NCBI GenBank assembly: GCA_900608495.1
Contig: UWYT01000188.1
Location: 1-64,000, forward strand
From: Olavius algarvensis spirochete endosymbiont
GTDB lineage: Bacteria > Spirochaetota > Spirochaetia > DSM-2461
Direction: 5' to 3'
DNA length: 64,000 nt
Shown: piece by piece, positions 61,032 to 64,000 of the stretch
Layout of the letters: each line of letters opens with the position of its first letter
How positions within the stretch are numbered: position 1 is the stretch's first letter
The notes under the pieces: generated by a model
Seen by the model: only the letters and a program-made list of their open reading frames with translations
Databases searched by the model: none
What the model was told of the DNA's origin: nothing
Position numbers and translations under genes: made by a program

Positions 61032-61310
61032 TTATTTGCTTTCGGGATTCAAACCGGAGAAACGAAAAATCTCTGATTGCACCCAAATGAAATTTCCGCT
61101 CTCCGTCGGAACCAGGAACTGTGAAGTTTCCACGTTTTTTTCATCTTCTGCAATCATAGTCATATGCCTAACTGCCAAAACAGGATAGGATTTTCCCTTG
61201 GTGAAACTTTTTGAGATCGTTGTGTAGGAAGCTGCAATGTGAGGGAAGTAATCTTCTCGTGCTTTTTGATAATCTTCCCTAACCGTCACATAAAAAACAA
61301 TGCTCGACAT
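61032..61310 (-). CDS. Hypothetical small protein
   Basis: A 92-residue protein that I do not recognise. The start at ATG 61310 (MSSIVFYVTVREDYQ) has GGAAGG nine bases upstream; an open frame extends 20 codons further. The sequence has a short N-terminal beta strand, a helical Lys-rich middle, and strands near the end (VETSQFLVPTESGNFIWVQ). Its stop lies five bases before the nnr start, so the two are co-transcribed. No signal or membrane segment was found. Confidence 0.65.
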   Translation of the reverse strand: MSSIVFYVTVREDYQKAREDYFPHIAASYTTISKSFTKGKSYPVLAVRHMTMIAEDEKNVETSQFLVPTESGNFIWVQSEIFRFSGLNPESK

Positions 61311-61669
61311 GTTTTTCATCCTTCCATCAAATTTTGCAGGTTCCGAACCTGTTTCATGATGCTTATTCATTTGATCAGCATCTTATCATGCATTGTCAAA
61401 AAAAGCATAGGAAAGGTTCAAATGACACAGTTCTTGGCGATGTCCAGACAAACTCAGTGCAAGAAGAACAGCGGCTCTCGTTCTATTCGGACGTCTAGCC
61501 GGTTTTACTTACCAAAAACGCGAAGTAGCGCTCAATCCTGATTATCATCAAGCTCGCCTCTGATTGTTCCAAATAAAAATTGCCGCATTCCGAGTTTTTC
61601 ATTTCGAGTGATATCGCAGGTTATTACCACCCAGCGTGTGTGCCTTCCCGGCATCTGGTTTGGCAATTT
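61311..61669. other. Intergenic region upstream of the small ORF
   Basis: About 360 bases with no convincing gene. On the minus strand a TTGACA at 61394-61399 could be a -35 for the gene at 61310, but the -10 at the right distance is poor. No repeat or terminator-like hairpin with a T tract was seen after rlmE. Confidence 0.4.
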
Positions 61670-62260
61670 TTACGGGCGGTGTCCCATACCAATGATATAA
61701 ACCTCCATCGAGTTCTGTCTCACCGCCCTTGGTTTAAACAATTTCACTCTGCCAAAAATCATCTCCATTCTCTCCCGCACTTTTCCTGCATCACCTCCTT
61801 GGAAAAGCTTGAGCACTAGATTGCCTCCAACCGCCAAATTCATTTCCGCAATACTTATAATCTGTAAGACCAGATTATAAGAGCGACTAGTGTCCACTAC
61901 TCGATTACCAGTCGTTGCAGGCGCGGCATCGCTTAACACGCACCCATAGGGCCCCCCCTGTTTCACAAACTCCATCCCCTCCTGCGAAAAAACATCACCC
62001 TTTAAAAAACTGATCTTACAGCCGGGTGGCGTCTTGACATCCAAATTCTCGAGATCAATAGCAACTATCCGCGTCCCGAGTCCCAGGGTTCTAAGCACAA
62101 AAAGCGTCCATCCACCCGGCGCCGCTCCTACATCCAGTATTGGTTCCTTTAACAGTTTCCATTTCCTCTGAATTTCCTGCAGCTTGAAAACCGAGCGAGA
62201 AGGATAACCAAGTCGTCTAGCCTCCATGGCATAGTAATCCGCCCTCTTCCTGTCCTGCAT
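61670..62260 (-). CDS. rlmE: 23S rRNA 2'-O-ribose methyltransferase RlmE (FtsJ)
   Basis: Methylates U2552 of 23S rRNA with S-adenosylmethionine. The SAM motif is DVGAAPGGWT at residues 43-52, and the K-D-K-E catalytic set is in RSVFKL (Lys), DAAPATTGN (Asp), VLKLFQGGD (Lys) and QNSMEVYIIG (Glu). Length (196) is slightly short but complete. The ATG at 62260 has no Shine-Dalgarno. It is divergent from the large ORF that runs off the right edge. Confidence 0.93.
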   Translation of the reverse strand: MQDRKRADYYAMEARRLGYPSRSVFKLQEIQRKWKLLKEPILDVGAAPGGWTLFVLRTLGLGTRIVAIDLENLDVKTPPGCKISFLKGDVFSQEGMEFVKQGGPYGCVLSDAAPATTGNRVVDTSRSYNLVLQIISIAEMNLAVGGNLVLKLFQGGDAGKVRERMEMIFGRVKLFKPRAVRQNSMEVYIIGMGHRP

Positions 62261-62437
62261 GTTCAGAATTCTCGCATCAAATTTGTTCCGTTCTCACACC
62301 TGCGTCAACCTCAATCGTTCAGTCCGGTATCCAAACATCAGTGTACAGTCAAGTTTTGCGCCATCGATACACCCCAAATATAGCGCTTTTGTGTTCAGAA
62401 AATCCAATAAAACTCCATTATATGATATCATAAATTT

Positions 62438-64000
62438 ATGAATACTCCTCCTCATCATTTGTGGAAAACGCTGGCACACAATCTGCCATCCAGTTCCCAG
62501 CAAAGCAGTCAAGCGGCAGAGCTCTTTCGCGAATACGAATCAGAGGGCTACTTGCGGTACAGCGGAACAGTTCTGGTATCGCTCCCACTTCCGCTAATTG
62601 CAGATTTTTTCAATCGAGTGCTGTTAATGCACTCGGCTGAGAGTCCCATTCTTAGACGACGCGACACCCGATGGATGAGCGAATATGACTACACTTTGAT
62701 AAATATCCGCGCCGCCGGCACTCAAGATTGTCCGGCAAATATCTTGAGTACCGCCATGTATCTCACCACGCTTCGTACACGGGCCATCATCCTCGCCCCC
62801 TTTACTATCGGCGAGGGCCCCAATCTTGCTCGACTCCAGTCTCATGTGATAGTGCGTAGTACATTGGCGTCACCCCAGGCTCTCGAAGTTGGATTTGATT
62901 CCGCGATTCAGATAAGAACTCTCGTCGAAGCGGCTCATCTACTGGATTTGGCAGTTGGTTATCAGTTAGATAGTAGCGTTCATATTCAGGCTGCCGTGGT
63001 CTACAATAAACCCCAGTTGTTTCTCTGGACCAAAGGCGGAGAATTCAATTCCGACAAAGCCTATCAAAGTATCCTCAATCGACAAGTTGAATCGATTGTG
63101 TCCACGCTTAAGCGAACAAAACAGGGACTCAAATTCAGTGACTATGCAAGCGCGCTTAGTCAGGCTGGTTTGGCGCCGCTAAGCAAAGCTGATGATAAAC
63201 AACTCTGCTCTCTTGCACTGGATTATAGTGATGTCGCGCTGTCCTACTGGGGCAGGATATTCGAGCTTTGGCGCGATCGTTACGGTTTTGATTTTTTAAG
63301 TCTAAGTGGTACTAGAGCGGCTAGCCGTCAAAAAGATGTGGGTTTGAATCTGAGCCATCTGAAAACAATCGCCCAGATAGTGCGCAAAGGCGGGGTTCGA
63401 AATAATATGGGCGTGATGGCAGAGGGCAACCCGATGCAAATCGAGACTTTTGGAATCCATGGAATCGATCTTGTGCAAGATGACATCGCTGAAAGTAAGG
63501 CCAACCGAGCCTGGTTTGAAACTACCTTTGCACTTGATGAGAAACTTAGGCACGTCAATCTGGGGCGGAAGTTGAAATTTTCAGTGCCGCTTTCAATTAA
63601 CCCGGGAGAAAAGGAAAGCAAGCCACGGCGTGAACGGGCGCATATGAAGAGGTTTGTTGCACGTTTTCTCGGGGTTGGACCCGCGCGGCGCCCCTTGCTG
63701 GAAACCATGGGTGCTCTCGAAGGGGCTTGGGGCTACATGAGCACTCTCAAAGAATCAGTCACCCTGGGTTGGATGCCGAATTCAGTCGAAGCAAAGAAGT
63801 CGAACAATATCGAGGATGTCGCGAACTACTACAAAGATGTATTAAGAAACGGAGAACGACTTGATGGACATTTCGACGAACGCCAGGCCTGGTGGATAAT
63901 CCGCTTTCGTCGCTTTCTGCTGATAGCAATTGTTTCCGTGGAAAACGAAAATCTTCTACCTCCGGAATCCCTGCAAATAGACTACTTCCCTTATCTGAAG
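62438..64000 (+). CDS. Large unrecognised protein, 3' end outside the window
   Basis: A continuous open frame of 521 codons from ATG 62438 to the last base, with no stop. I do not recognise it. The N-terminus (MNTPPHHLWKTLAHNLPSSS) has no signal peptide. The product looks soluble, with many Trp, Arg and Leu residues. Candidate landmarks are FGIHGIDLVQDDIAESKA near residue 340 and ARFLGVGPARRPLLETMGAL near residue 410. The codon use is similar to the neighbours, and the frame is far too long to be chance. A perfect palindrome TATGATATCATA at 62421-62432 lies six bases upstream of the start. No Shine-Dalgarno. Confidence 0.8.
   Translation, partial: MNTPPHHLWKTLAHNLPSSSQQSSQAAELFREYESEGYLRYSGTVLVSLPLPLIADFFNRVLLMHSAESPILRRRDTRWMSEYDYTLINIRAAGTQDCPANILSTAMYLTTLRTRAIILAPFTIGEGPNLARLQSHVIVRSTLASPQALEVGFDSAIQIRTLVEAAHLLDLAVGYQLDSSVHIQAAVVYNKPQLFLWTKGGEFNSDKAYQSILNRQVESIVSTLKRTKQGLKFSDYASALSQAGLAPLSKADDKQLCSLALDYSDVALSYWGRIFELWRDRYGFDFLSLSGTRAASRQKDVGLNLSHLKTIAQIVRKGGVRNNMGVMAEGNPMQIETFGIHGIDLVQDDIAESKANRAWFETTFALDEKLRHVNLGRKLKFSVPLSINPGEKESKPRRERAHMKRFVARFLGVGPARRPLLETMGALEGAWGYMSTLKESVTLGWMPNSVEAKKSNNIEDVANYYKDVLRNGERLDGHFDERQAWWIIRFRRFLLIAIVSVENENLLPPESLQIDYFPYLK

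Noticed and set aside
1-64000. CRISPR array, insertion sequence or prophage
   Set aside because: No regularly spaced repeats, transposase, integrase or phage structural genes were found; the only repeated block is at 1-274.

Overview
The window looks like chromosomal DNA of an anaerobic, fermentative, diderm bacterium, most probably a spirochaete (confidence about 0.7). The reasons are an oxygen-defence cluster built on rubredoxin, ferritin, superoxide reductase and rubrerythrin; an electron-bifurcating [FeFe] hydrogenase next to the redox repressor Rex; many lipoprotein signal peptides with loose lipoboxes; a FadL-like outer-membrane barrel; a lipoprotein gene set of the LPP20, COG3014 and LpoB types; and a DnaX N-terminus of the kind I associate with Treponema and relatives. 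No rRNA, tRNA, CRISPR array, prophage or insertion sequence was seen. Gene density is high and the content is mostly housekeeping and central metabolism.

Layout. 1-283: an imperfect direct repeat carrying a hairpin. 284-1959: a lipoprotein convergent with an AI-2E-type exporter. 2044-4300: engB-aroK-aroC. 4361-6135 (minus): rubrerythrin, desulfoferrodoxin, ferritin and rubredoxin, behind one strong promoter. 6377-10565 (minus): hydC-hydB-hydA, divergent from rex (10708). 11714-13605: LPP20-like lipoprotein and a FecR-domain protein. 13686-18846: ychF, a divergent binding-protein-like lipoprotein, a sugar-ABC ATPase and a LysM lipoprotein. 18909-21989 (minus): lpoB-like, COG3014-like and LPP20-like lipoproteins. 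22136-25964: homoserine dehydrogenase and glycogen phosphorylase. 26984-30193 (minus): sugar ABC transporter (binding protein and two permeases, no ATPase). 30417-34129: ogt, an M48 protease and a TauE/SafE cluster. 34302-36451: flavodiiron protein and a MYG1-like hydrolase. 36494-40668: FadL-like protein, gap, a DUF212 protein and an isopropylmalate-dehydrogenase-like enzyme. 40952-45354 (minus): a LarA-like racemase, a HAD phosphatase, and gmd-fcl for GDP-L-fucose. 45678-48309: dnaX-ybaB-recR. 48364-54812: a glycosidase, thyX, a LamG-like secreted protein, uvrC and a DUF4203 protein. 55153-56039: an ECF sigma factor with a small Cys-rich membrane protein. 56173-62260: a SixA-like phosphatase, mnmA, Fe-ADH with a small monooxygenase-fold protein, a two-domain NAD(P)HX repair enzyme, and rlmE. 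62438 to the window end: a large unrecognised ORF that runs off the edge.

How it fits together. Glycogen and sugar uptake feed glycolysis (GlgP, ABC transporter, Gap). Surplus NADH and reduced ferredoxin would be disposed of as H2 by HydABC under Rex control. Oxygen and superoxide would be handled by superoxide reductase, rubrerythrin, the flavodiiron protein and ferritin. The sugar permeases lack an ATPase and may share the one at 16175.

No radically new system is obvious. The best leads are several genes that appear to be transcribed as leaderless mRNAs, the ECF sigma/Cys-rich membrane protein pair with an inverted repeat over its promoter, a GC-clamped -10 box in front of the rubrerythrin operon, the HAD-LarA-dehydrogenase cluster, and the large unknown ORF at the right edge.
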